Of a DNA stretch of 64,000 nucleotides, positions 53,070 through 62,483 are shown piece by piece. The notes under the pieces were generated by a model, which searched no databases, had not been told where the DNA came from, and worked only from the letters and a program-made list of their open reading frames with translations. Every line of letters begins with the position of its first letter. The stretch's first letter is position 1. The DNA is taken from the NCBI GenBank assembly GCA_964389025.1, contig CAYMCQ010000009.1, positions 1 to 64,000 of the forward strand, in the 5' to 3' direction. Origin of the DNA: CAYMCQ01 sp964389025. Its GTDB lineage: Bacteria > Verrucomicrobiota > Verrucomicrobiia > Limisphaerales > CAYMCQ01. A program made the position numbers and the translations under genes.

Positions 53070-54695
53070 ATGGAGAAACCGCCTGAGCAACCTTCCCATT
53101 GGAAGCGCTTCAGTCCTGTCTGGCCGTGGCTGGTTCTGTTGGCAGTCCTCGTTTTCGTAACGGTCTTGCGCGTGCGGACGCTCGATCTTCCGCTGGAACG
53201 CGACGAGGGTGAATACGCGTATGCCGGCCAGCTTCTTTTGCGCGGTGTGCCGCCCTACACGCTGGCGTATAACATGAAGTTGCCCGGCACTTACCTTGTC
53301 TATGCCGGAATGCTCGCAGCCTTCGGCGAAACCGAGACGGCGATTCGCTTTGGACTATTGCTGTTCAATGCCGCCACAATTGTTCTCGTTTTTCTTTTGG
53401 GCAGACGGCTGTTCGACGCGCCGACGGGGATTGTCGCCTGCGTGATTTACGCGCTGACATCGCTGAGTCCCGGCGTGCTGGGCATGTCTGCGCACGCGAA
53501 CCATTTCGTAATTTTTTTCGCTCTGTGGGCGATTCTCGTTTTGCTTCGTGCAGTGGATCAAGAGCGAGCCGGAAATTTCTTTTTCAGCGGATTGCTTTTC
53601 GGCCTCGCCTTTTTGATGAAACAACAGGGAGTCTTTTTTTTATTATTTGGAGGCTGCTATTTGCTCTGGCAGGAATTTCGCACTCGGCTAACGAACTGGA
53701 CACATCTCGTGCGGCATGTCGCAGCCTTTAGCCTCGGAGCAATCATTCCATTTGCCGTGACCTGCCTCGTTTTGTTTTGGTGCGGCGCGTTTTCCAAATT
53801 TTGGTTTTGGACGTTTTCTTACTCGCGCACTTACGCAACTCTCCTGCCATTGCGCGAAGCTGGATTGTCTTTGATGGTCCGCCTGAAAACGTTTGCATGG
53901 CCGGAACACTTTTTGTGGGTATTTGCCGCGCTTGGTCTGGTGTGTCTGTTTTGCTGCAAGGGCTTGCGAGCGCAGTTATTGTTTCTTTCCGGGCTTTTGC
54001 TTGTATCCGTCGCCGCCGTGGCCATCGGATTCTATTTCCGACCGCATTATTTTATTCTCGCTTTGCCGGTTCAGGGGCTCTTGAGCGCCGTTGCAGTGCG
54101 CCACTGTTCACAATGGGCCGGGCTGAGTCGCTTGCCCAAAATCATCCGCCAACTGCTGCTGGGTTTGTTTCTTCTGACGACGCTGTCTTTGGCCGCGATG
54201 GAAATTTCCATTTATCACACCACGAATCAAATCAACCCGCGGATTTACGAGGGCAATCCGTTTCACGAGGCGCGCGAGGTGGGACGCTACATCCGGGAAC
54301 ATTCCGCTCCGGATGCCCGTGTCGCAGTTGTCGGTTCCGAGCCGGAGATTTATTTTTATTCCCAGCGCCGTTCCGCCACCGGTTACATTTACACCTACGC
54401 GTTGATGGAAACGCATCCCTTCGCCGATCAGATGCAGCTCGACATGATCCGGGAAATCGAAACCGCGCGGCCTGAGTTTTTCGTGTTCGTCAATTCTCAA
54501 CTTTCGTGGATGCCGGAAGAAGGTTCGGGAAAAACGATTATCTCCTGGGCGGAAAAATATTGGAGCGAGTTTTATGAAATCGTCGGAATCGTTGACACGA
54601 TTTCCGATTCAAAAACCAGATACGTTTGGGACGGCGCGGCGAAAAACTATCTGCCACGATCTAAAAATTACATCTTTGTCTTTCGACGGAAGTAA
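53070..54695 (+). CDS. ArnT/PMT-type GT-C glycosyltransferase
   Basis: This is a 541-residue integral membrane enzyme with at least 11 helices. The first luminal loop has LERDEGEYAYAGQLLL, the Asp-Glu motif that binds polyprenyl-phosphate sugar in GT39/GT83-type transferases. NMKLPGTYLVYAGMLAAFGETETAIRFG follows. The C-terminal soluble domain contains EIYFYSQRRSATGYIYTYALMETHP, similar to the closing periplasmic domain of family members. It could transfer a lipid-linked sugar to lipid A or protein. It is read on the same strand as the preceding glycosyltransferase but not directly adjacent. Confidence 0.85.
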   Translation: MEKPPEQPSHWKRFSPVWPWLVLLAVLVFVTVLRVRTLDLPLERDEGEYAYAGQLLLRGVPPYTLAYNMKLPGTYLVYAGMLAAFGETETAIRFGLLLFNAATIVLVFLLGRRLFDAPTGIVACVIYALTSLSPGVLGMSAHANHFVIFFALWAILVLLRAVDQERAGNFFFSGLLFGLAFLMKQQGVFFLLFGGCYLLWQEFRTRLTNWTHLVRHVAAFSLGAIIPFAVTCLVLFWCGAFSKFWFWTFSYSRTYATLLPLREAGLSLMVRLKTFAWPEHFLWVFAALGLVCLFCCKGLRAQLLFLSGLLLVSVAAVAIGFYFRPHYFILALPVQGLLSAVAVRHCSQWAGLSRLPKIIRQLLLGLFLLTTLSLAAMEISIYHTTNQINPRIYEGNPFHEAREVGRYIREHSAPDARVAVVGSEPEIYFYSQRRSATGYIYTYALMETHPFADQMQLDMIREIETARPEFFVFVNSQLSWMPEEGSGKTIISWAEKYWSEFYEIVGIVDTISDSKTRYVWDGAAKNYLPRSKNYIFVFRRK

Positions 54696-54707
54696 ACTGC
54701 CTCAAGC

Positions 54708-55534
<827 letters not shown>

Positions 55535-55538
<4 letters not shown>

Positions 55539-55612
55539 GGATTGAACACGGATTAAACACAGATGTGGAAAGAAGTAAATCCGTGTTCCATCTGTGTTTC
55601 ATCTGTGGGTTA
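55535..55612. repeat. Dispersed repeat filling the fdhF-fdhD gap
   Basis: The left half carries CACGGATTGAACACGGATT and AACACAGATG; the right half carries AATCCGTGTTCCATCTGTG and CATCTGTGG, the reverse complement in shuffled order. It spans the whole gap: the fdhF stop codon (TTA at 55610-55612, minus strand) and the fdhD GTG start (55536-55538) both lie in it. Confidence 0.65.
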
Positions 55613-57997
55613 ACGAATTTTTTCCACGCGAACGGTCGCGTTGTAATCCGGCACGCCGCCCGCCGGGTCAACCACGCCGCGCCGGATCAAAACGTTTCCC
55701 TCCGGCCAGTGGATCTGCAGATTGCCCGGCGCAATTGGCGCGAGGAAAATTTTTCCATCAAGCGCTCCAATTTCATTCGACAGCGTCACCCGGTCGCCGT
55801 TTTTCAGATTCAATTCTGCAGCGTCGTCCGCATTCATCAGCACCGCGTCGCGCGCAGCGCCGTTTAACGGGTCAACGTCCGCGTAAATCAGCGAGTTGAA
55901 TTGTTTGCCTCGCCGCGTCGTGACGACAAAAGTAGCAGTCGAGGTAACGAGGCTCTGATCGGCTTTGGCCATCAGCGATTGGCTATCGGCTATTTTAGAA
56001 AGAGCTTCCTCATGTCGGCTGCTCCGGTGTTTTGAGGGCAAAGGCACAGCCTTGAAATGCGCCTTGCCGTCGGATGTCGGAAATTTTCCTTCGGCGCACA
56101 GATGTTCGCCGCCGTATTGGATCGCGTCGCCGGTGTTTTTCAGATGCTGGACGCCATCGTAGAACGGCACGACGCGCGCGATTTCCTCGCGCATTATCCA
56201 GCCGGTCTCGCAGCCGAGCAGGTGCGCGCGCTCAGGATAAGTTATTGCCGCAAGCTCGCGCAAAATTTTCCATTCCGCCCGCGCTTCGCCGACTTGTCGT
56301 GGAATTTCCGGGCTGAACATGATTCGCCGTTCGGTGCTGGTTTCCGTGCCGCCATCGTCCTGCTCGTAACGTGTTTTGGCGGGAAGCAAAATCACTTCGT
56401 CCTTCGCCTCGATGAACATTTGATCGGTCAAAATGATGTCCTGATGAACGCGCATCGGGACGTTCGCGAGCGCGGCGCGGACAAACTCCGGCTCCGGAAG
56501 CGTGCGGAGAAAATTTCCGCCGAGGCAGTAGAGCAGATCAATTTCGCCGCGCGCGGAGGCGTTGACCATTTCCGTCGTGGCGAGTCCGGGCGAATCAGGA
56601 ATCTGAAAACCGTAAAGCGCGGAAAGCGCAGCGGCATTTTCTTTGTTGATGGTTTTGCCGCCGGGAAGCGCCGTGGCATACGCGCCCATCTCCGCGCCGC
56701 CTTGCACCGAGGAATGTCCGCGAATGGGCATCAGCCCGCACTTGTCGCGACCAACGTAGCCGCGCGCAAGGCCGAGATTCAAAATCATCTGCACGGCGTC
56801 CGCGCCGAATTCGTGTTGCGTGATGCCCATGCTCCAGACGAGCACGGCGGTCTTGGCGTCGCGGATCAGTTCGGCAAATTCCGTCATGCCCGCGCGACTT
56901 ATGCCTGACTGTGTTTCTAAAATAGCCAATGACCAATCGTCGATAGCTGATTTCAACTCCTCGAAATCGGCGGTGTGATTGCGGATGAAGTTTTCGTTCA
57001 ACCAGTTTTTCTCGATCAAAATCTTCAGCACGCCGGCAAGAAACGCTATGTCGCCGCCGATGGAAACGGGAAACCAATAGTCGCAAAGGCTTGTTCCGAA
57101 CACCGCGCTCTTTAAATTCGATGGAACCCAGTATCGCTCCATGCCCGGCTCAAGATACGGATTCACAAGCACGATTTTTGTGCCGAGAGCCTTTGCCTCG
57201 TGAAGATATTTCGTTGTGACGGGCTGATCGTTCGCCGGGTTCGAGCCGAAAAAAATCACGAGGTCGGTGCCATACCAATCCTTGTAGCTGCACGTCGTGG
57301 CGGCGACGCCGACGGCGTGTTTCATCGCGGCGGTGCTGGGCGCGTGGCAGAGGCGTGCGGCGTTGTCCACGTTGTTCGTGCCGAGAAAGCGCGCGACTTT
57401 CTGCGCCATGTAATAAATTTCATTCGTCACCCCGCGCGACGTGACGAAGAACGCGAGACGCTTTGGATCGGTTGCGCGAATTTTTTTTGCGATGCGCACG
57501 TTCGCTTCGTCCCACGAAATACGCCTGAAACCGGGCGCATTTTTTTCGCGCAACATTGGAAACGGCAACCGGCCAAGCTCACGAAGCTGCGCGTTGTCGA
57601 ATTGGAGCGCCGAGCACCGCCTCGGCGCGTTGGAATTGTCAGATTCGAGCCGAGGCGGTGCTCGGCGCTCCGCCGCGAGCTTGGCTCGCAACGCCTCGAT
57701 GTCCTCCAGCAACCGCACATCCAGTTCCGGCATCGTGTTCAGCCGAAGCAGATTCAGCCGCGTCATGCAGAGGTGAACGCCCTTGATCGTCCAATCGTGG
57801 AAACCGGCGACGCCCAGCGCGCAACCGTCGCAAACACCGCGTGACAAAACTTTCCAGGCGTAGGGGAGGTTGTCGCGATTTCTCCAAACCACGCCGACCA
57901 TGTCGCGGAAATGTTTCGGCTTGGTTTGGCTCAAGCCGAACGGAATCAGCGAGCGGAGTTTTGCTCGCCAGTTTCTTTGAACTTTGTGGACGGACAT
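55610..57997 (-). CDS. FdhF/YdeP-type molybdopterin oxidoreductase
   Basis: This is a 795-residue enzyme of the YdeP/FdhF-like clade (TIGR01701 type) of formate dehydrogenase alpha-type subunits. The iron-sulfur region has CDGCALGVAG and a later Cys in HLCMTRL. The molybdenum ligand is the Cys in RLCHAPSTAA, not selenocysteine. The cofactor-binding GMGITQHEFGADAVQ-like and IRGHSSVQG stretches are intact, and TTRRGKQFNSLIY marks the C-terminal domain. Residues about 109-132 are encoded by a 23-bp inverted repeat. No electron-transfer subunit is present beside it. FdhD downstream supports an active enzyme; the natural substrate could be formate or other. Confidence 0.88.
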   Translation of the reverse strand: MSVHKVQRNWRAKLRSLIPFGLSQTKPKHFRDMVGVVWRNRDNLPYAWKVLSRGVCDGCALGVAGFHDWTIKGVHLCMTRLNLLRLNTMPELDVRLLEDIEALRAKLAAERRAPPRLESDNSNAPRRCSALQFDNAQLRELGRLPFPMLREKNAPGFRRISWDEANVRIAKKIRATDPKRLAFFVTSRGVTNEIYYMAQKVARFLGTNNVDNAARLCHAPSTAAMKHAVGVAATTCSYKDWYGTDLVIFFGSNPANDQPVTTKYLHEAKALGTKIVLVNPYLEPGMERYWVPSNLKSAVFGTSLCDYWFPVSIGGDIAFLAGVLKILIEKNWLNENFIRNHTADFEELKSAIDDWSLAILETQSGISRAGMTEFAELIRDAKTAVLVWSMGITQHEFGADAVQMILNLGLARGYVGRDKCGLMPIRGHSSVQGGAEMGAYATALPGGKTINKENAAALSALYGFQIPDSPGLATTEMVNASARGEIDLLYCLGGNFLRTLPEPEFVRAALANVPMRVHQDIILTDQMFIEAKDEVILLPAKTRYEQDDGGTETSTERRIMFSPEIPRQVGEARAEWKILRELAAITYPERAHLLGCETGWIMREEIARVVPFYDGVQHLKNTGDAIQYGGEHLCAEGKFPTSDGKAHFKAVPLPSKHRSSRHEEALSKIADSQSLMAKADQSLVTSTATFVVTTRRGKQFNSLIYADVDPLNGAARDAVLMNADDAAELNLKNGDRVTLSNEIGALDGKIFLAPIAPGNLQIHWPEGNVLIRRGVVDPAGGVPDYNATVRVEKIR
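55988..56001 (-). repeat. 14-bp repeat copy in the oxidoreductase gene
   Basis: GGCTATTTTAGAAA at this site recurs as its exact reverse complement at 56914-56927. Neighbouring ATCAGC and GATTGG words also recur, so a longer degenerate repeat is likely. Confidence 0.5.
57604..57671. repeat. 23-bp inverted repeat inside the oxidoreductase gene
   Basis: The left arm (57604-57626) begins GGAGCGCCGAGCACCGCC and the right arm (57649-57671) is its exact reverse complement; the spacer is 22 nt. It keeps the frame and encodes ERRAPPRLESDNSNAPRRCS, between the iron-sulfur region and the molybdopterin region. Confidence 0.85.
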
Positions 57998-58019
57998 GGC
58001 TCGGAGAGCCTAAACGAAC

Positions 58020-58904
58020 TCACCCGTTTGCGCGACGGTCTTTGAACGTGAGTTCCGCGATGCCGGACTTGTCCAACTCCCCGATGCCGGCTTTGACCAT
58101 GCGGTCGAATTGTTTTTTCGTTGCGTTGGCCAGCGGCAAATCCAGCTTCTGCTCCTTCGCGAGTTTGAGCGCGATGCCAGAATCTTTGGCGGCGTGCGCG
58201 CCGGAAAAAAAGCAACTGTGTTCACGGTTTTGCATGTCCTCCCCGTCGGTTTGAAGCACGCGGGAATTCGCGCCGGTCTGGGAAAAGATTTCGCGCAACA
58301 TCGCCAGATCAAGTCCGAGCGCAGCACCGAGACCGAGTCCTTCGGCAAGTCCGGCGGTGTTGATGTTCATCACCATGTTGACGAGCGCCTTGACTTGCGC
58401 GGCCTTGCCCGCCGTGCCGACGTAGCGCATCGAGGCGCTCATTTTTTCCAAGATCGGTTTCGCGCGCTCGAAAGCTTCCGGTTTGCCACCGCACATCAGA
58501 TACAAAGTTCCCTCGCGCGCCTGCGTGATGCTCGAAGCCATGCAGCCTTCGAGCGAGTGCGCGCCGGCCTTGTCGCACTTTTGCTCGACCCAGACGTGGG
58601 TTTTCGGCGAAATCGTGGCGCAGTTGATGAAAAGTTTTCCCTTGGAGCGCGCAAGCAACCCGCCGTTGAAAATCTTTTTCATCGCCTTATCGTCGGTGAC
58701 GACGGTGATGACGACATCGGAAGCTTTGGTGACTTCCTTGAGTTTCTGCGCCGCAGCGCAGCCAAGTTCCTGCGCGAGCTTTTGCGCGGCCTCGGTGTTC
58801 ACGTCATAAACAGCGGCGACGGTGAAACCGCAATCTTTCAATCGGCGCGCCATGTTGCTGCCCATGCGCCCGACTCCGACAAATCCGATCTTTTGGTCTG
58901 GCAT
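58020..58904 (-). CDS. NAD(P)-dependent beta-hydroxyacid dehydrogenase (3-hydroxyisobutyrate dehydrogenase family)
   Basis: This is a 294-residue cytoplasmic oxidoreductase. ATG 58904 begins IGFVGVGRMGSNMARRLKDCGF, the Rossmann nucleotide site with family spacing. EGCMASSITQAREGTLYLMCGG is the substrate motif (usual DAPVSGG form altered to E-G-C-M), and GKAAQVKALVNMVMNINTAGLAEG supplies the catalytic Lys. It reduces or oxidises a small hydroxy acid such as tartronate semialdehyde or 3-hydroxyisobutyrate. The altered substrate motif leaves specificity open. It lies 22 bp upstream of the oxidoreductase gene on the same strand. Confidence 0.87.
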   Translation of the reverse strand: MPDQKIGFVGVGRMGSNMARRLKDCGFTVAAVYDVNTEAAQKLAQELGCAAAQKLKEVTKASDVVITVVTDDKAMKKIFNGGLLARSKGKLFINCATISPKTHVWVEQKCDKAGAHSLEGCMASSITQAREGTLYLMCGGKPEAFERAKPILEKMSASMRYVGTAGKAAQVKALVNMVMNINTAGLAEGLGLGAALGLDLAMLREIFSQTGANSRVLQTDGEDMQNREHSCFFSGAHAAKDSGIALKLAKEQKLDLPLANATKKQFDRMVKAGIGELDKSGIAELTFKDRRANG

Positions 58905-59181
58905 AGTTTTTTGTGTTGAGCTTCGGTTCAGTTCACACCGCAAATCTGCAAACTCTCATTTTCATGGAACGGCGGGCTTCTTAACAGGAACATTTCGCCT
59001 CGTCACTGAAAATTTTTCATGCCAAATTTCATCTGCCGCGTGGCGGTGGCGGAAAAGGTCGGGGGTCGCCTCACCGCTTGAACAACAATCCGCACACCCG
59101 GCGACTGGAAGGGTGCAAAGTGAAGAACCTCAGCCCACACTTTGAACTTTGAAATCCGCTGGGGCCGTTTACGCTCGCGTT
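58905..59181. other. Divergent intergenic region
   Basis: This 277-bp gap lies between the dehydrogenase start (minus) and the ceramidase-like start (plus). Short direct repeats of CTTTGAA and CACTTTG appear near 59115-59155. No promoter, terminator or RNA gene is clear. Confidence 0.4.
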
Positions 59182-60585
59182 GTGAAAAGATTCTTTCGGA
59201 TTCTGCGGCGCATCTTCGCCGGGCTGGCGGTAGTCATCGTCGCGTTGCTGATTCTGAGTCTCGATGGCGTTGATTACCGCCCTTACCTGCGCGAGCCATA
59301 TTATGCCGAAACGACTGCCCGCTTGAGCGCCCATCAGGCGACGAACAGCATCGCGCGGGGCGAACTGGCGGCGGGCTTCGGTCGGGCGCTGCTGACACCC
59401 ACGGTCAATGCGTCGCAGGACGATCCCGCCAAAGGACAGTTCCGCTCGCTGCCCCTTGCCGGTTACGGCAACCGTCAAGGAAAACCCGCCATGGGAGTGC
59501 ATGACGATCTTTACGTCAAGGCGGTGGCGTTGCGCGTTGGCGACCGGCTCGGGATCATGCTCGGTGCGGATGCGCTGATCATTCCGCCGGAAGTGACCGA
59601 TGCTGCCGTGCGCCGGATCGAAGCGGAGTTGAAGTTGTCGCGCGAGCAGGTCTATCTCAGCGCCACGCACACGCATTGCAGTCTCGGCGGCTGGGGCGAG
59701 GGCAAGGTTGCGGAGGCGTTCGCCGGTGGATTCCAACCCGGCGCGCGCGTCTGGTTTGCAGACCGCATTGTGGCCGCAGTGCGCGACGCCATCGCGGATC
59801 TGAAGCCTGCTTCGTTTGGCCACGGCCATTTTGCCGCACCGGATTTCGTGCGTAACCGACTGGTCGGAGAGTTGGGCAAAGTGGATCCCGAGTTCAGCTT
59901 TGCCGTGCTCAAACAGAACGGCGGAAAACTCGCTGTGCTGGGCAGCTACGCCGCGCACGCCACCGTGCTCGGCGGCGACATGATGGAATTCAGCGCGGAT
60001 TACCCGGGTTGCTGGCAGCGCGCGGTCGAGCAGGCCACTGGCGGCACGGCGGTGTTCCTGGCCGGAGGCTGCGGCAGCCATTCGCCGGTGTCTGGCGGAA
60101 AAGGTTTCGAGGGCGCTGAACGGATGGGCCAAGCGCTGGCGCACACACTGCTCGAACAACTGCCACAAACTCCGCTGACGAACTCGATCACGTTCGGGAT
60201 GCTGGGCCTCGAATTGTCCCTGCCGCCGCTCAACGTGCGCGTCAGCGACGGCATCCGCCTCCGCCCGTGGCTCGCCCAACGTCTCATGCTGGTGAAAAAG
60301 CAAAGCTTCCTCCAGGCCTTCCGTCTCAACGACTCGGTCTGGGTCTCGACGCCATGTGACTTCAGCGGCGAACTCGCATTGGGCATAAAAGATTTTATGC
60401 GCGTCCGGGGCAGTCACGCCGTGATCACAAGCTTCAACGGGGACTACATCGGCTACGTCATTTCCCCGCGCTATTATCACCTGAATGGTTACGAGCCTCG
60501 ACTCATGTCGTTCTTTGGGCCGAACGTTCCGGAATATTTTGACGAACTGATCCGCACGATGGCGCTCAGTCTGGCGAACAAATGA
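59182..60585 (+). CDS. Neutral/alkaline ceramidase-like hydrolase
   Basis: This is a protein of about 467 residues anchored by a single N-terminal helix (FRILRRIFAGLAVVIVALLILSL). GTG 59182 gives this N-terminus; TTG 59149 is the longer option. The core has ELAAGFGRALLTPTVNASQ, the metal-site YLSATHTHCSLGG (usual SSTHTHSGPGG) and FLAGGCGSHSPVSGG. These match the neutral ceramidase N-domain group. In PVC genomes the family is widespread and mostly acts on unknown amides or esters. It starts a three-gene operon and lies 7 bp before the GH31 gene. Confidence 0.8.
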   Translation: MKRFFRILRRIFAGLAVVIVALLILSLDGVDYRPYLREPYYAETTARLSAHQATNSIARGELAAGFGRALLTPTVNASQDDPAKGQFRSLPLAGYGNRQGKPAMGVHDDLYVKAVALRVGDRLGIMLGADALIIPPEVTDAAVRRIEAELKLSREQVYLSATHTHCSLGGWGEGKVAEAFAGGFQPGARVWFADRIVAAVRDAIADLKPASFGHGHFAAPDFVRNRLVGELGKVDPEFSFAVLKQNGGKLAVLGSYAAHATVLGGDMMEFSADYPGCWQRAVEQATGGTAVFLAGGCGSHSPVSGGKGFEGAERMGQALAHTLLEQLPQTPLTNSITFGMLGLELSLPPLNVRVSDGIRLRPWLAQRLMLVKKQSFLQAFRLNDSVWVSTPCDFSGELALGIKDFMRVRGSHAVITSFNGDYIGYVISPRYYHLNGYEPRLMSFFGPNVPEYFDELIRTMALSLANK

Positions 60586-60592
60586 CGCGCTC

Positions 60593-62470
60593 ATGACCAC
60601 CGCACCCATCAAGAAAAAACGCGGCCTCATCTTTCGCATTTGCCGGGCGTTGCTCGTCTTGCTTCTCCTGTTGGTGGCGCTGATTTATTTCGTTTACATC
60701 CTGCCGTTCTGGGGCGTGCCGTTCAACCAATCGCGCCACGGCCGCGTGCCGCTCACTCCGCCGTGGGCCCTCGAATGTTGGCTGTGGGAGGATGACCACA
60801 ACAATGCCGCCTTTGTGAAGGAACTGCTCGAAGGCTACGCGAAGCACGACTTCCCCGTGCGCACGATCATGATAGATAGCCCGTGGAGCTGGCGTTACAA
60901 CGATTTCAAGGTGGATGAAGATCGTTACCCCGAGCCGGAGAAATTCTTTCGCGGCCTGCAAGACCAGGGTTATCGCGTGGTGCTCTGGATGACGTGCATG
61001 GTGGACAGCCACAGCAAGGACACCAAGATCACCGAGTCGCAGGACTTTTACGATGAGGCGCGAACGAACGGCTATCTGGCCGCTGGCGCGCAAATCAAAT
61101 GGTGGAAGGGCCGGGGCGGCTTCATTGATTACTCGAACCCTGAAGCCATGAAGTGGTGGCACGGCCTCCAGCAACAGGTTTTCGATTGGGGTCTGGACGG
61201 CTGGAAGCTCGATGGTTGCGACACGTTTTTTTCCAGCCGCGTGGGAAAACTTACCGTGCCGTTCAACCGCGTTCATTCCGGCTGGATGACCACGCGGCAA
61301 TACATGGATCACTTCGCCCGCGGCGAATATCAGCACGGCCTGACGCAAAATCCCGAATTCGTCACCTTGATCCGTGCTCTGGATCGCCCGTGGAGCCACC
61401 CAGAAGGCTTCGCGCCACTCGATGCCGCACCCGTGACCTGGGTGGGTGACAACAAACACACTTGGAAATACAAGGATCGCGGGATCGAAGGAGCCATCAG
61501 TGATATTCTGGGCAGCGCGCGGCTTGGCTATTGCGTCATCGGCAGCGATGTCGCGGGCTACCATGGCCGCAGCAACCCGGACGATGTCGGCCCGGCCACG
61601 GCAGCGCTCTTGTCCAATTGGAAACCGAAGGCGGCAGCCGCAAGCTCCGCCAACACGGAGTTCGGCACGGCGGCGGGCAAGGATGAAATTGCGCCGAACA
61701 TTTACATCCGCTGGGCGGAATTCTCGACGTTCTGCGGACTCTTCCTCAACGGTGGTCATGGTGAGCGCCGCCTTTGGAAGCGCACACAGCCCGAACTGGA
61801 GATCGTCCGCAAGTTCTCGTGGTTGCATACAGAACTCGTGCCCTACATGTATTCGCACGTCGTGACGTGCCACAACGGTGGCCCGCCGCTCATGCGACCG
61901 CTATCCGACGGAAAATTCCATTACCTGTTCGGCGACGATTTCCTCGTCGCGCCGATTCACGAAGACAAACTCACCCGCTCCGTATCGCTGCCGCCGGGTG
62001 GATGGCGTTACCTGTTCGACGACCGCGAAGCGCTGCAAGGCCCGCAGCAACTCACGCGCGATTATCCGCTGGATGAGTTTCCTGTTTTTGTCCGCGACGG
62101 CGCGGTCGTGCCACTCAAAGTGACGCGCGCCTACACCGGGTTCGGCGACCAGGATTCGGCGGACTACACGACGTGGCTGATTTACCCAAACGGTCGGAGC
62201 GAGTTCACTCTATGGCATCCCGAAACTCATCCCAAACCCGAATCCACCACGGTGAAAGTGGATTCCGCCGCGTCGCTGAAGATCGAGTTCTCCGGGAAAC
62301 ACGCGGCCCACATTCTCCGCATTCTGGCGAAGGAAAAACCGGTCGGCATAACCCTTGATGGCCAGAGCCTGCCCGAGGGAACCGCGTGGAAGTTTGACGC
62401 CGAGGCCAAGCGGATCATCATCAAGACCCGCGACTATGCCCAAGGAGCCTACATGATTTCGGGACGCTGA
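60593..62470 (+). CDS. GH31 family alpha-glycosidase, membrane-anchored
   Basis: This is a 625-residue enzyme with an N-terminal helix (ALLVLLLLLVALIYFVYIL), so it is anchored and exported. The barrel contains FPVRTIMIDSPWSW, GYRVVLWMTCMVD, the nucleophile D207 in DGWKLDGCD, and D286 in TWVGDNKHTW as the acid/base. Regions for the C-terminal beta-sandwich are present (LFGDDFLVAPIHED, RDGAVVPLK). GH31 enzymes hydrolyse alpha-glucosides or alpha-xylosides; substrate cannot be decided. It has no N-terminal GH31 beta domain of normal size, so the family member is short at the front. It overlaps neither neighbour: 7 bp before, 13 bp after. Confidence 0.9.
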   Translation: MTTAPIKKKRGLIFRICRALLVLLLLLVALIYFVYILPFWGVPFNQSRHGRVPLTPPWALECWLWEDDHNNAAFVKELLEGYAKHDFPVRTIMIDSPWSWRYNDFKVDEDRYPEPEKFFRGLQDQGYRVVLWMTCMVDSHSKDTKITESQDFYDEARTNGYLAAGAQIKWWKGRGGFIDYSNPEAMKWWHGLQQQVFDWGLDGWKLDGCDTFFSSRVGKLTVPFNRVHSGWMTTRQYMDHFARGEYQHGLTQNPEFVTLIRALDRPWSHPEGFAPLDAAPVTWVGDNKHTWKYKDRGIEGAISDILGSARLGYCVIGSDVAGYHGRSNPDDVGPATAALLSNWKPKAAAASSANTEFGTAAGKDEIAPNIYIRWAEFSTFCGLFLNGGHGERRLWKRTQPELEIVRKFSWLHTELVPYMYSHVVTCHNGGPPLMRPLSDGKFHYLFGDDFLVAPIHEDKLTRSVSLPPGGWRYLFDDREALQGPQQLTRDYPLDEFPVFVRDGAVVPLKVTRAYTGFGDQDSADYTTWLIYPNGRSEFTLWHPETHPKPESTTVKVDSAASLKIEFSGKHAAHILRILAKEKPVGITLDGQSLPEGTAWKFDAEAKRIIIKTRDYAQGAYMISGR

Positions 62471-62483
62471 AGATCCAAAACCC

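Noticed and set aside
55610..57997. Selenocysteine in the formate dehydrogenase-like protein
   Set aside because: No in-frame TGA is present; the ligand position is an ordinary Cys codon in RLCHAPSTAA.
59071..61873. Minus-strand open frames of 522 and 435 codons opposite ceramidase and GH31 genes
   Set aside because: The plus-strand genes have catalytic motifs and operon spacing; the antisense frames have none.
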